From assembly GCA_963691815.1 (NCBI GenBank), contig OY829661.1, positions 26,541,461-26,605,460 on the forward strand: a DNA stretch of 64,000 bases, given 5' to 3'. Position numbers and translations under genes: made by a program. Each line of letters begins with the position of its first letter. Within the stretch, counting starts at the first letter, position 1. Of this stretch, positions 11,929 to 23,390 are shown piece after piece. The DNA is from Echiichthys vipera. Lineage: Eukaryota; Chordata; Actinopteri; Perciformes; Trachinidae. A model generated the notes under the pieces. It saw only the letters and a list, made by a program, of their open reading frames with translations. It did not search any database and had not been told where the DNA came from.

Positions 11929-12281
11929 GACAATTCAAAAATATCCAAGGTAAACGCTAAAGTGTTTAGCTTCAGGTGTGCAGATTTCTTTTGATTTGAT
12001 TTACTTGGAGGGAAAAGAGGAAAACAGTAAAAGACACTTGAAAGAACAGAGATGTGAGAGTTCGACCGACTGCATCTTTGATTCCTACAATAAACGACCT
12101 TGAGATGAATTCATTCTTAGTTAAAATGGGAATCCAAAGTAGTCATTGCTTTCATTTTTGCATTAATATTTTTAGATGAACATGATGTGAAGATGACTGA
12201 CTTCCATTCAGAGCTGGGCGATAATTAGAGACGCACCGATCTGATACCTGGATCGGATATCAGCTCCGATATCGACTCAAC
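11929..12281. repeat. Locally duplicated repeat, second copy
   Basis: Nearly identical to 7900-8253, about 4 kb away in the same orientation, with a handful of substitutions (such as gaagtgaatt versus gagatgaatt). Confidence 0.8.
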
Positions 12282-12551
12282 GTGTGCTAAAGTGCCCTCT
12301 AGGCTCCAAAAAGCATGCTAAAGTATCCTCTTGGGAGCCAAAACATGTGCTAAAGTGCCCTCTAGGAGCCAAAAAGCGTGCTAAAGTGTCCTCTAGGAGC
12401 CAAAAAGCGTGCTAAAGTGTCCTCTAGGAGCCAAAACGTGTGCTAAAGTGTCCTCTTAGGAGCCAATACGTGTGCTAAAGTGCCCTCTAGGAACCAATAC
12501 GTGTGCTAAAGTGTCCTCTAGGAGCCAAAAAGTGTGCTAAAGTGCCCTCTA
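12282..12551 (+). repeat. 31-bp minisatellite, left part
   Basis: The unit reads about 'gtgctaaagtgtcctctagg' plus 'agccaaaaagc', with roughly 8 to 9 copies. The array is split by a Harbinger-like element at 12,552-13,159 and resumes at 13,163. Confidence 0.85.
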
Positions 12552-13159
12552 GGGGTCTGCTCACACTGTCCTTCTGGCCGGGGCCAAAACCGTTTTTTCA
12601 GCTAAAGTCTAGTACCTTTAAGCAGTGTGAGTGCACCCGCTCCGCGCTCAACGGCGGCCAGCGGACCGTCCACGGCCCGCTTGAAAGAGGTGGGCTTTAG
12701 CGGAGCCGTTTGTACATGTACGAGCACGAGCGTGTGCACGTGTACGAGCACGAGCACGAGCCCTACGGCAGTAGCGTTATGTGCGCCTGTTCGGACATGT
12801 AAATAGAAGGACGGACTATGCGCGGACATTTAACAACAACAACAATGGCGGTGAAAGGTTCACGTTGGTGTGATGTGGAGGTGGAGTGTTTACTGCAGAT
12901 TTGGTCGTTGAAAAGATTCAAAAACAGTCGACAAGACGCACAAAAACTCCGAGGTCTGTGGAAAGATTTGTAAACAAAGCCACACACACGCGATCAATGC
13001 GTGTGACGTGTTACGGCGTGATGACGTATGGACAGCAAGAAGCATTGGCCGGCCCTGGCAGTGTGAGTACAAACGGGGCTGGGACGCGGGGGGGAGAGGG
13101 AGGGGGGACAAGTACCCTAAAGTCCGGGTCTCGGTCCGGGAGGACAGTGTGAGCACGCT
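12552..13159 (+). mobile_element. Harbinger-like non-autonomous element, copy 2 (608 bp)
   Basis: The ends are inverted ('tgctcacactgtcc' and 'ggacagtgtgagca'). A CTA direct repeat (12,549-12,551 and 13,160-13,162) brackets the insertion, and the minisatellite unit it interrupted can be rejoined across the site. The interior is closely similar to the copy at 22,784-23,390, including a Myb-like ORF remnant. Confidence 0.7.
12845..12973 (+). pseudogene. Myb/SANT-like ORF remnant inside the Harbinger-like element
   Basis: A frame of 42 codons begins ATG and contains RWCDVEVECLLQIW followed by KLRGLWKDL, then TAA. The spacing of W, acidic residues and LLxIW matches the first helix of the Myb/SANT (trihelix-like) proteins that Harbinger transposons encode beside their transposase. 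It is far shorter than a full domain protein and ends prematurely, so it is read as a decayed transposon gene. No transposase remains. Confidence 0.5.
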
Positions 13160-13162
13160 CTA

Positions 13163-13248
13163 GGAGCCAAAACGTGCTAAAGCACCCTCTTGGGAGCCAA
13201 AACATCTGCTAAGGAACCAATACGTGTGCTAAAGTGCCCTCTTCAGTG
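13163..13248 (+). repeat. 31-bp minisatellite, right part
   Basis: The remaining units ('ggagccaaaacgtgctaaag', 'gtgtgctaaagtgccctctt') continue the array interrupted at 12,551. Confidence 0.8.
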
Positions 13249-13397
13249 GCAAGGACGCGCTATATGTGCCCTTTTTTTCCTTTTCACCCCTGCCCTCAAA
13301 AAGTCTGCGCACGCCACTGCGCAAAACAGTCGCACAAAACCTCACAGAGCGACAACAACACGGACATGTATGGAGACCAAACTCTCAGCTGCTGCAG

Positions 13398-14137
<740 letters not shown>

Positions 14138-14411
14138 AGAAGAAGAAGAAGAACTTTATTTATCCCGCAACGGGGAAATTTAATTTTTTCACTCTTATTA
14201 TTATTCATGTTACACACACAGGCCCGAAATACACACACATGCACAGACAGGACCTATATACATGCAACAGCACCTCGGCAGTGCCCAGGAGATGAACTGG
14301 CATCTCTCCAGCCACCAGTCCACGACCCATTCATGGTCCACACAGGGACTGGAACCAGCGACCCTACAGTTCACAGCAAAAGTCACCTATGGACTGAGCT
14401 ACTGCCGCCCC
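14138..14411 (-). mobile_element. tRNA-derived SINE, copy A (internally deleted)
   Basis: Reverse-complemented, it reads from 'ggcagtagctcagtccatag' (box A region) to a tail with 'aatttccccgttgcgggata' and TTC repeats. Compared with copies C and D it lacks the segment between the 'gggcactgccgaggtgctgt' and 'tgcatgtatataggtcctgt' blocks. Confidence 0.85.
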
Positions 14412-15360
14412 ATTGCATTGCATTGCATTGTAATATAGGTTGATATGATGTCAATGTTTCCCCCATTTAATGCAGCTTTAAGTCACAGAATCTCCTTAAT
14501 TACACTTTTTATTCTAGTGAGAGAAGCCGCAGTGATGGTGACCTTAATACTGTGTGTCTGGGCCTTTGGACGCAGCAGAACCCGGAGAACATGTGTTATG
14601 TAAGAGAGAGGAAAAGAAAACTATGCATATATTTGGGTTTTATTTAGATTTTAAACATGTTTCAAAGCATGCACACTCAAAACATGCCGTTGCTGCACTT
14701 GCTTAGATTGAAGTTGTGCACATTGTCTCTTCCCATGAAGACCATCAAGTCTTGTGTCGGTAAATTGTGATTTTATCTCCCATATATCTCGATCTGGATC
14801 TTAATCCTGCATAATTCAACGGGGGAGTTATTTGCTGTAGGCTCATTGGAGTGTGATTGTTTCTTCAGCTGCACTTCAACAAACCCCACCCCACACACTC
14901 TGAATATGACGCAAACACTTGTTTTATTTAAAGAGGAAACACAGTTTAACATACAGATGCTTGATGATCAGCGGTCACTCCTTGCTGGCCTTCTTCTTTT
15001 TTCCCCATTTAAAGTTGTCTTTTTCATATGCTGTACATATTGTAAAGCCCATTGAGACATCTTTGTGACATAACATACATAAAGTGGTGACATTGAATGC
15101 AGCAGATCTTCAGCGTAGCCCTTGAACTCCCAGTGTCGCTCATATCCAACCCAGCACATTCAGGACATGCTGTAGCAGCGCAACTCCTCCAGACAGCTCC
15201 ACGCTCCTGTCAGAGCATCCATCACCATTTTTTTTTTTTTTTCCTCTGGCTCCCCAACGGGCGATCCTCACCTCTACCTCCAGGCACTCACTTGTACACA
15301 TGGATGTTTTACTGAACAGGCCCACCGGGCTCAGGCCCAGGGGCTGGAGGTGTCAGAGCT
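14412..15360. other. Gene-free stretch
   Basis: The only low-complexity features are a GCATT tandem (14,412-14,428) and a T run (15,227-15,242). No supported feature. Confidence 0.5.
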
Positions 15361-16760
15361 CCTGACTCACAAAATGATGCTGAGAAAACACAAAGCAATC
15401 AGAAAGGGATGTTAAATGACCACAGAACGACTACAAACAACATAACATGACCGCAAACAGACACAAAATGACTACAGAGAGATGCAAAAGGACCACAAAG
15501 AGACTAAAATTACAAAAAAAAGACACAAAACGAGCAAAAACATACACATGCCAACTACAAATGGCCCAAACGACTGTAAGTAGATGCAAAGTGGCTACAA
15601 GGAGACACAAAATCATTACAAAGAGATGCAAAAGGACCACAAGGAAACAAAAAATGATTAAATATAGACACAAAACAATCACAGAGACAGAGAATGAATC
15701 ACAAATTTATCACAGAGAAACGCAAAATAGTCAAAAATAGGTCCAAACGACCACAAAGGGATGCTAAATGACCCCAAAATGACACTACAAAGAGATGCAA
15801 AAGGACCACAAAGAGACTAAAATACTAAAAAAAGACACGAAAACGAGCATAAACATACACATACCACACTTATCACACACACACCAACTACAAATGGCCC
15901 AAACGACTGTAAGTAGATGCAAAGCGGCTACAAGGAAAGATAAAATTATTACAAAGGGACCAAAAATGATAAGAAAGAGATGAAAAATGACACAAAAATA
16001 GATACAAACAGAAATCGAACAGAAACACACACACACCAACTACAAATGACCACGAAATGACAGAAAATAACTACAAAGATGCAAAAGAACCACAAAGACC
16101 TAAAGGTCTGAAAACAGACACATACTGACTACAAACCACCCAAAATGACCACAGTTAGACACAAAACAACCTCAAAGACACGTTAAACGACTGAAAGCAG
16201 ATGCAAAGCGACTACAGGGGATTTTAAAAATGACTGAAAATAACACAAACAATCACAGAGAAAGAAAATGAACCATGAATCAATCACAAAAATGAATTAA
16301 AAATAGATGCAAATGACTACAAAGGGATGCTCAATGGCCTCAAAATGACTACAAATGACATACAGTGACTACAGAGATGCAAAAGGACCAAAAAGAGACT
16401 CTTAATTGCTAAAAACTAACAGAAATCGAACAAAAACACACACACACCAACTACAAATGACCCCGAAATGACACAAAATAACTACAAAGAAATGTAAAAT
16501 CACTACAAATAGATGCAAATGACTACAAAGGGATGCTCAATGGCCCCAAAATGACTACAAATGACATACAGTGAGTACAGAGAGGCAAAAGAACCAAAAA
16601 GAGACTCTTAATTGCTTAAAACTAACAGAAAACGAACAGAAACTAACACACACCAACTACAAATGACCCCAAAACAACCACAGAGATGCAAAAGGACCAA
16701 AAAGAAGAAATGTTAAATAACTAAAAATAGATGCAAACGACTTCAAAAGGACAAAACATG
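15361..16760 (+). repeat. 1.4-kb degenerate tandem repeat (ACAAAGAGATGCAAAA-type)
   Basis: Blocks such as 'gaccacaaagagactaaaat', 'aactacaaatggcccaaacg' and 'gatgcaaaaggaccacaaag' recur with variable spacing. Reading frames on both strands stay open for 60-100 codons only because of composition. The downstream flank (16,760-16,830, 'gggcccgttgtctcataat') matches the flank of a shorter relative at 19,256-19,640. Confidence 0.8.
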
Positions 16761-16830
16761 ACTGACTTTGGGAGTCTTGTTCCTTTGCGGACAGGTTGCG
16801 GGGCCCGTTGTCTCATAATCCACCCGTGCT

Positions 16831-17989
16831 TGTACGTACACGGCGTGGAAATACTGTCTATAAATATGGATTATGAAAAGATTGTTGAACCAATGAACTC
16901 CAAAATAAATGGATGTGCCGTACTTCCTCAGCACACACGTCACATTTATAACACTCAAAGTCCTCGTGAGCAGAGAAGAAGAAAAACCCTCTCATTGCTC
17001 TTTCAATGTTGACGCCTTTAAACTGATGCTCGCTGTAAATAAGCCCGAGGCAGAAAAATGCCAAAAATGTGATGTAATAAAAAAAAAAGGTATCAAGTAT
17101 CAACCAAACATAATGAACGGGCGCTCCCCCGGTGCGGTGGGGGTGCTTGAACGCGGCGAGGCGCTTCCGCAAAGTGAGCACCGGTTCATCACACAGTTAT
17201 GTAGAGTGGAGTGGTTTTGAAGGTCTTGAGTGAACGTTACCTGTGATCTCATTCTCCGTAGACACTGAGAACATTATGAAGTGATGATAGTCGTCGCAGT
17301 CTGGAGACGTGTTTGAATATGTGAGAACGTGTCTGATGTCAGGGGAAGGATGAAGAAGGAGAAACGCCGCTCCTGGTCCGCTCCATGTTCAGGAGGCAGA
17401 CGACAAGATGGAGGACGCAGCAGCAGAGGAGCACTGACGGGTGACGGCCGCGTGAACCGCGTAGCCACAAGTGAGGACGCAAGAGGAGGTGTTGTTGAAG
17501 CCCACACTGGGACGTGTTAGTGGTTTATAAAGGCCTGGGGAAATTAGTCCTGTTTACACTTTATATCGTGTGAGCAGGATCCTGTGGACTCTACGGGGCC
17601 GGGCGTCTCTCATAACCTGATATCAGACAGAACCGTCGACTGTGACTGACGTCTTCTGCACCCTAACTGAGTTTCGTGGGGAAGGAGACAGGAGGTAGAT
17701 GTGGTTTGCAGTAGAGTTTGTTATGTTCTAATAACATAATCACACTGTGATACACGGGGTTTGCTGTATGTTGCTAAATAGGGGTTAAGGGACCTTTAAG
17801 AGACTGTGATTACTATGGGAGGCTACGTTACGCGTAGAGCACGTGAAAACAAAAAACAAGGGAAGTGTGGATGTCGACATGAGGCTGAAGTAAACGTCTG
17901 CGCGTGTCAGTCTTTCACACACAACAGAGTTCACATACACACATATGGGAAAACACATAGAGGCACGTATCACATGTCATCCAACTTAA
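16831..17989. other. Gene-free stretch
   Basis: Short frames at 16,858-17,220 and 17,274-17,520 lack domains or conserved splice context. I see nothing to support a gene. Confidence 0.4.
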
Positions 17990-18806
17990 GGCCGAGTCCA
18001 CACAAATAAGGATCTTTTTGAAACCAAACTTTTATTTATCCCATCCACACCACCGGTGTGATGAAAAATATCTCCGACCTCATGAAACCGCAAAATCCGC
18101 CTCCGTTAACTGGTCACGTCGAGAGTGCTCCAGAAGTCCTTCATGTCGACAAGAAACTGCAGTTTTCCTCCGTTTCCTGTTGCGGTTTTCCTCCGTTTCC
18201 TGTTGCAGTTTTCCTCAGTTTCCTGTTGCAGTTTTCCTCCGTTTCCTGTTGCAGTTTTCCTCAGTTTCCTGTTGCAGTTTTCCTCAGTTTCCTGTTGCAG
18301 TTTTCCTCCGTTTCCTGTTGCAGTTTTCCTCCGTTTCCTGTTGCGGTTTTCCTCCGTTGCCTGTTGCGGTTTTCCTCCGTTTCCTGTTGCAGTTTTCCTC
18401 CGTTTCCTGTTGCGGTTTTCCTCCGTTTCCTGTTGCAGTTTTCCTCCGTTTCCTGTTGCGGTTTTCCTCCGTTGCCTGTTGCGGTTTTCCTCCGTTGCCT
18501 GTTGCAGTTTTCCTCCGTTTCCTGTTGCGGCTTTCCTCCGTTTCCTGTTGCAGCTTTCCTCCGTTTCCTGTTGCAGTTTTCCCCAGTTTCCTGTTGCAGT
18601 TTTCCTCAGTTTCCTGTTGCAGTTTTCCTCAGTTTCCTGTCCACACGTGACGGCTGAAACCGGACTTTACCAAAAAGTTCGCCCTGGACTGAAACTCTAA
18701 TTAAAGTCATTTTAAACTCTAGTTTCAGGAGCCCACAGCTGCAGTTACGCGTGGATGAAAGGCCAAACCATGCAGAGAAACACCCGCGTTCGTATGGACG
18801 ACCCTC
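17990..18806 (+). mobile_element. Inverted-repeat DNA transposon, copy 1, expanded by a minisatellite
   Basis: The left end 'ggccgagtccacacaaataa' and the inverted right end 'gggtcgtccatacgaacgcg' match the ends of the element at 56,562-57,209. Shared internal blocks include 'caccggtgtgat', 'atgaaaccgcaaaatccgcc', 'gtggatgaaaggc' and 'tgcagagaaaca'. The interior that carries a SANT-like frame in the other copy is replaced here by a 24-bp tandem array. Confidence 0.7.
18160..18642 (+). repeat. 24-bp minisatellite, about 20 copies
   Basis: The unit is about 'ttttcctccgtttcctgttg' plus 'cagt' or 'cggt'. Because 24 is divisible by three, all plus-strand frames stay open, giving spurious 190-210 residue FPPFPVAV repeat proteins. 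The unit matches the single 'gcagttttccacggttttcc' stretch next to 'tgtccacacatgac' in the sister transposon at about 57,017-57,048. Confidence 0.95.
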
Positions 18807-19255
18807 AGAAAGTGTGAATTAAAAGGAAATGGCAAAATTAAAAAGTTTTTACAGGTCCAGAAATATCTTAAACCATATCATGTTAAGATATAAACACTAA
18901 TGGTACAAATAGAATTAAAAAATAAAACCAAATAAATCAGTATAAACCGTTTAGGTTATGACGTTATGGGTTGAAACTTCCGGTTTAGCGATGTTCTAAC
19001 TTGAACAGAGACAAAATGATTGAATCTGACGGCTCCATTAGACTTATTTCAAATCATTTGAGTCAATTATAAAATTTAGAATAACAGAACAGTGTGAAAG
19101 GGGCCGATTCTTTAATTAAGATACATCGTTTGCTGATGATACTTTGGTGTTTAGGGACAAATTTGAATGCAGGACTTTTACTTGTAACAAAGTATTTTTG
19201 CATTGTGGTACTTTATGTAACTGACTAATCTGCTCCTGAGTGCACACACTCATGG
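18807..19255. other. AT-rich gene-free stretch
   Basis: No frame, repeat or motif is recognised. Confidence 0.5.
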
Positions 19256-19640
19256 CCCTGACTGAAAAAAACACACAAAATGATCACAAAGAGATGCTAA
19301 ATGACCACAAGCACACACAAAAAGACAAAAATGATGACAAAGACACGCAAAATGATTAAAAACAGATGTAAAATGACAAAAGAGAAACGTAAAATGTCTA
19401 AATGTAGATGCAAAACCACCACAAAATGATGCAAAATAGACGAAAAACAATTACAAAGACAAACAATAGATGAAAAACAATTACAAAGACAAACAAAACA
19501 ACTAAAAATAGACGTAAAACGAGCACAAAGAGGAGGAAAATCACTGGAAAATGACTTAAAGTCGACTCTTTGAATTTGGGATCCTTGTCCCAGATGTGGG
19601 CCCGTTGTCTCAGAATACATCCATGCACACACTGTGTCTT
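19256..19640 (+). repeat. Shorter relative of the 15.4-16.8 kb degenerate repeat
   Basis: It contains blocks such as 'cacaaagagatgctaaatga' and 'acaaaatgatgcaaaataga', followed by a flank ('gggcccgttgtctcagaat') that matches the flank of the larger array. Confidence 0.75.
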
Positions 19641-20632
19641 TTTGGGACACATGCTTTAGTAAAGACACTGTTTCAGGAACTCTGAGACCGCTGAGTGTCT
19701 GGGTGTGAACGGCGTGCTGCATTTCCCCCCTGAGCTCAGCTGCGTTGGCCCGTTCCAGGCCTTCCAGCCCACAGAGCGGGGCTGAGTCGTCCGAGGCCTC
19801 CCAGGACCTGGAAGGTTAATATTTGAAGGAAGGATGGCCCATAAATATGAGCAAAGGGACTTTTAATTAAATAAGCACTTCTTAAATATTCTCCTGGGCC
19901 CGCTGCTTTTGTTTAAAGATGATTGATTGACTACTATCTCTCCAGGCAGGACCATTAGTTTCGCCACTCCCCGCCATACTCCATCCCTCCCTATCTCCCC
20001 TATTTTTCCAGCTCTGCCAACATCTCTCCTCCCTTTCTCTCTCAATTACCCTCCTCTTCTCTGACTTCCTCTCCTCCCTCCTTTTTCTCATTCATCCCAC
20101 CTCCTGCCTCCCTTTTTCTCTTCTCTTTTTTTCCGCGTTCTGTGCGCGTCTGCGGTCACCTCCCCTTCCTTTTTTCTCTTTTCATCAGTCCACGTCCCTG
20201 AGCCTCTCTCAGGAGGCCCATATTTCTCCAAACTCATGACAAGGTAATGAGGCCATGCTAAATCCTACCACGCCCCGGAGCAACATCAGAAGGTGGAGGG
20301 AGCAGGTCGGCCCCTTTTGCCCGGTCGCGTCTGTTCTGTTCCAGCCGCTCCGTGAGGCATCAGTCATCGCCTTCAAACTTTCTGATGCGCGGAACTTCAC
20401 AAATCAAAGACACACACAAAAAAAAAAGAGATTTCTACCTCTTCAACCATTGCGCTCCTCTCTTTCTATTTGTCTTTATCTCCTTCAGCTCTCTCTCTCT
20501 CTTCCCTCCGTTTCCTCCTCTGGAGCTGTGCTGTGCCGCAGCAGCAGTCTGACATGCTCTGCTGATTTCTAGCTGGAAGATGGGGATCGGCGGGGGAGCT
20601 CAGTCTGGCTGTGGGCAGCTGAGCCATGGACA
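19641..20632. other. Gene-free stretch with a pyrimidine-rich block
   Basis: 19,800-19,960 is AT-rich and apparently unique. 19,980-20,180 is strongly C/T rich. No exon was found. Confidence 0.4.
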
Positions 20633-20651
20633 ACACACACACACACGCACG

Positions 20652-20699
<48 letters not shown>

Positions 20700-20836
20700 A
20701 CAAAAGAAACGGGTAACTGGATGTGAGGCCCAGGTATGAGAGGAATTGTGGGTGTTATGCGTCTGTGCACTGTGATCCTTGTGTTTGCGGTGTGTACATA
20801 AAACAAACAAACAAACAAACAAACTATAAGTGACGT

Positions 20837-20892
<56 letters not shown>
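20633..20892. repeat. Facing (CA)n and (GT)n tracts
   Basis: A CA tract with GCAC variants (20,633-20,698) and a GT tract (20,838-20,892) lie about 140 bases apart and are complementary. An (AAAC)n run at 20,800-20,823 lies between. Confidence 0.9.
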
Positions 20893-20895
<3 letters not shown>

Positions 20896-22466
20896 AGGAA
20901 ATGCAGCATGCCAGATACTTCTTTGCAGTCTTGTTTTTCAAAAACTTCATGAATTCTTTCTCGACAAAGAGTCCGTCGTGTTTCCCGTTTCGTCACCTTG
21001 AGGTAAAATAATGGCTTCCTTTGACATTCTGTGCATTTTTATACAAACAGAACCTCACATATATTCTACGTTTTTTTTTTTTCATGAAAAGAAAATACAG
21101 TCATTAGCATTTGCACACAGAAATCCATTATAATAATAATAAACTGAATTTATATAGCGCTTTTCAGGGACTCAGAGTCTGAAAACTGTACATTGTGCTG
21201 AGATTAATTAGGACGTAATGCTGTGCGGTTCTGATTTCTTACTATTGTTGCTGTTGCAAAGAAAACACACAGAAGAGGGGAGAGAAAAACATTGTTTGAG
21301 ATGTTTTGCATCGCGTCAAATACAAATAATGAACTACAATTCACTAAATATGACACACAGGCGACTCAATGCAAACCACATCTGGAAATCTGCATCAGCC
21401 TCTAAACGGCGGTGCGTTCATGAACGCGTATTGATCACGCGAACTGAACAACATTGTTTACCAAACACTTTAATGATACGACTGAAAACTGAAATGCAAA
21501 CAGAGGGACTGACATGGATTGGCCCGTGCGTGTGGGATGGAGTGACACTCCACAGAGGAGAAAGAGGAGGAGGAGGAGGAGGAGGAGGAGGAGGAGGAGG
21601 CAGGAGAAGTGATGGAGTGATAACGGAGGCGGTAGAGAGAAAACACTCGGAGGGTTGCACGGTGGGATATAGAGACGATGGTCGCACTCCGAGTGCCGGA
21701 CAGAGAAGCAGGTAAAGTAGGCTGCAGGTGAAGGGAAGAGGGGGGGGATTGTGTGTGTGTGTGTGTATGTGAGAGAGAGGGATAGGGAGGGAGAGAGAGA
21801 GAGAAGGGGGGTAGCAGGCATATTAAAAATGCAGCAGTGGGGAGCAGGCCGGGGATTCACAGTAATTAGATGACAAAACGGCGGCGGGCTGGAGATGAGA
21901 GAGAGGGGTCACACACAATGCCACTGCCGCCGGGTAATTTGTAAGTGTCAATCACTAGCCTGCCAGGGGAAAAGCGAGAGGGAGAGAGGGAGAGAGGGAG
22001 AGGGATGGAGAGAGGGAGAGGGGGGGGTAGTGTATAGAGGGAGGAGGAGGGTGGGGAGCAGAGATAGAGGGAGTGAGACAGAATATGAGGGTGCTGGCGG
22101 GCTGCAAGAGACAGGAGGGAACGAGGGGATTTCTTTTTTTAAAAAAAGGAGAAGAGACAGGAAGAGATAGCACCCGTTTAAAGATGGAGAGAACAGCGGG
22201 AGACAAAGAGAATAAGTGACAAGTGAGATTTTTTTTGAAATATCTAAAATCAGTCCTGAAGGGTGGCGTGTGATTTTCGTCATTGGAAAGTCAACTCAAA
22301 CCAGGTTTACCGACACTTTAAAGGGTCAATGACAAAAACATATGTTCTCATGTCACTTCACACTGCACTTCCAAGTCACCTGAATCCCATTGTGTTCATA
22401 TCTGACCCATGTCTGATTTGCTTTTGAAAGTGTGAACAGCATTGAATCTGATATTGAGGCCGCTTC
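20893..22466. other. Gene-free, purine-rich stretch
   Basis: It includes (GGA)n at 21,564-21,600, a GT tract at 21,750-21,765, and GAGA-rich sequence at 21,768-22,080. The long frames over this region follow the composition. 21,130-21,200 ('gaatttatatagcgcttttc') looks like a retroelement tail. Confidence 0.45.
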
Positions 22467-22780
22467 GGCTGCGTTCACACCGCAGGTCTTAACGCACAAT
22501 TCCAATTTATTGCTCAAATCTGATTTTTTGTTTTGTCAGAATTAGGACACTTTTAAATGTGCTACAGTCCTACAATAACTGTTGCCATGGACGCTTCGGT
22601 AAACTCTGTTGTGGCGTGATGTCATCAATGATCACCTGTAACATCAGGAGCGTGAGCTGTTCACACAGAAGTCAGTAGACAGGCCACATTTAAAGACGTA
22701 ATGTGAACAGCCAAACAAAAAAATCAGATTTGAGCAATAAACCAGAACTGTGCGTTAAGACCTGCAGGTTGAACAGAGCC
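22467..22780. mobile_element. MITE with inverted arms of about 65-70 bp
   Basis: The left arm (22,467-22,536, 'ggctgcgttcacaccgcagg') and right arm (22,710-22,780) are imperfect inverted copies that share 'gtcttaacgcaca' and 'ttgctcaaatctgatttttt'. The arms enclose about 170 bp with no frame. Confidence 0.75.
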
Positions 22781-22783
22781 TTA

Positions 22784-23390
22784 GGGCGCACTCACACTGT
22801 CCTTCTGGCCGGGGCCAAAACCGTTTTTTCAGCTAAAGCCTAGTACCTTTAAGCCAGTGTGAGTGCACCCGCTCCGCGCACAACTGTGGCCAGCGGACCG
22901 TCCACGGCCTGCTTGAAAGAGGTGGGCTTTAGCGGTGCCGTTTGCACATGTACGAGCACGAGCGTGCGCACGTGTGCGAGCACGAGCACGAGCCCTACGG
23001 CAGTAGGGTTATGCCCGCCTGTTCGGACATCTAAAAAGAACGACGGACCATGCGCGGACATTTAACAACAACAACAATGGTGGTGAAAGGTTCACGTTGG
23101 TGTGATGCGGAGGTGGAGTGTTTACTGCAGATTTGGTCGATGAAAAGATTCAAAAACAGTCGACAAGACGCACAAAAACTCTGAGGTCTATGGAAAGATC
23201 TGGAAACAAAGCCACACACACGCGATCAATGCGTGTGACGTGTTACGGCGTGATGGCGTATGGACAGCAAGAAGCATTGGCCGGCCCATGCAGTGTGAGT
23301 ACAAACGGGGCTGGGGCGCGGGGGGGAGAGGGAGGGGGGACAAGTACCCTAAAGTCCGGGTCGCGGTCCAGAAGGACAGTGTGAGTACCC
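22784..23390 (+). mobile_element. Harbinger-like non-autonomous element, copy 3
   Basis: The left end GGGCGCACTCACACTGTCC and the inverted right end GGGTACTCACACTGTCC match. TTA precedes the left end (22,781-22,783) and TTA lies two bases beyond the right end. It abuts the MITE at 22,467-22,780. It is strongly similar to copy 2. Confidence 0.7.
23077..23184 (+). pseudogene. Myb/SANT-like ORF remnant in copy 3
   Basis: A 35-codon frame contains RWCDAEVECLLQIW, corresponding to the frame in copy 2, but a TGA after QKL stops it seven codons earlier than in copy 2. The different stops point to independent decay. Confidence 0.45.

Noticed and set aside
15431..16039. Hydrophobic minus-strand frames resembling membrane proteins
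   Set aside because: They arise from the degenerate A-rich repeat read in reverse (T-rich, so Leu/Phe/Val-rich).
18018..18700. Three overlapping frames of about 190-210 residues with FPPFPVAV repeats
   Set aside because: They come from a 24-bp minisatellite whose period keeps all three frames open; no unique domain.
21218..21860. 165- and 141-residue frames over 21.2-21.9 kb
   Set aside because: They are driven by (GGA)n and GAGA composition, with glycine or leucine/proline runs.
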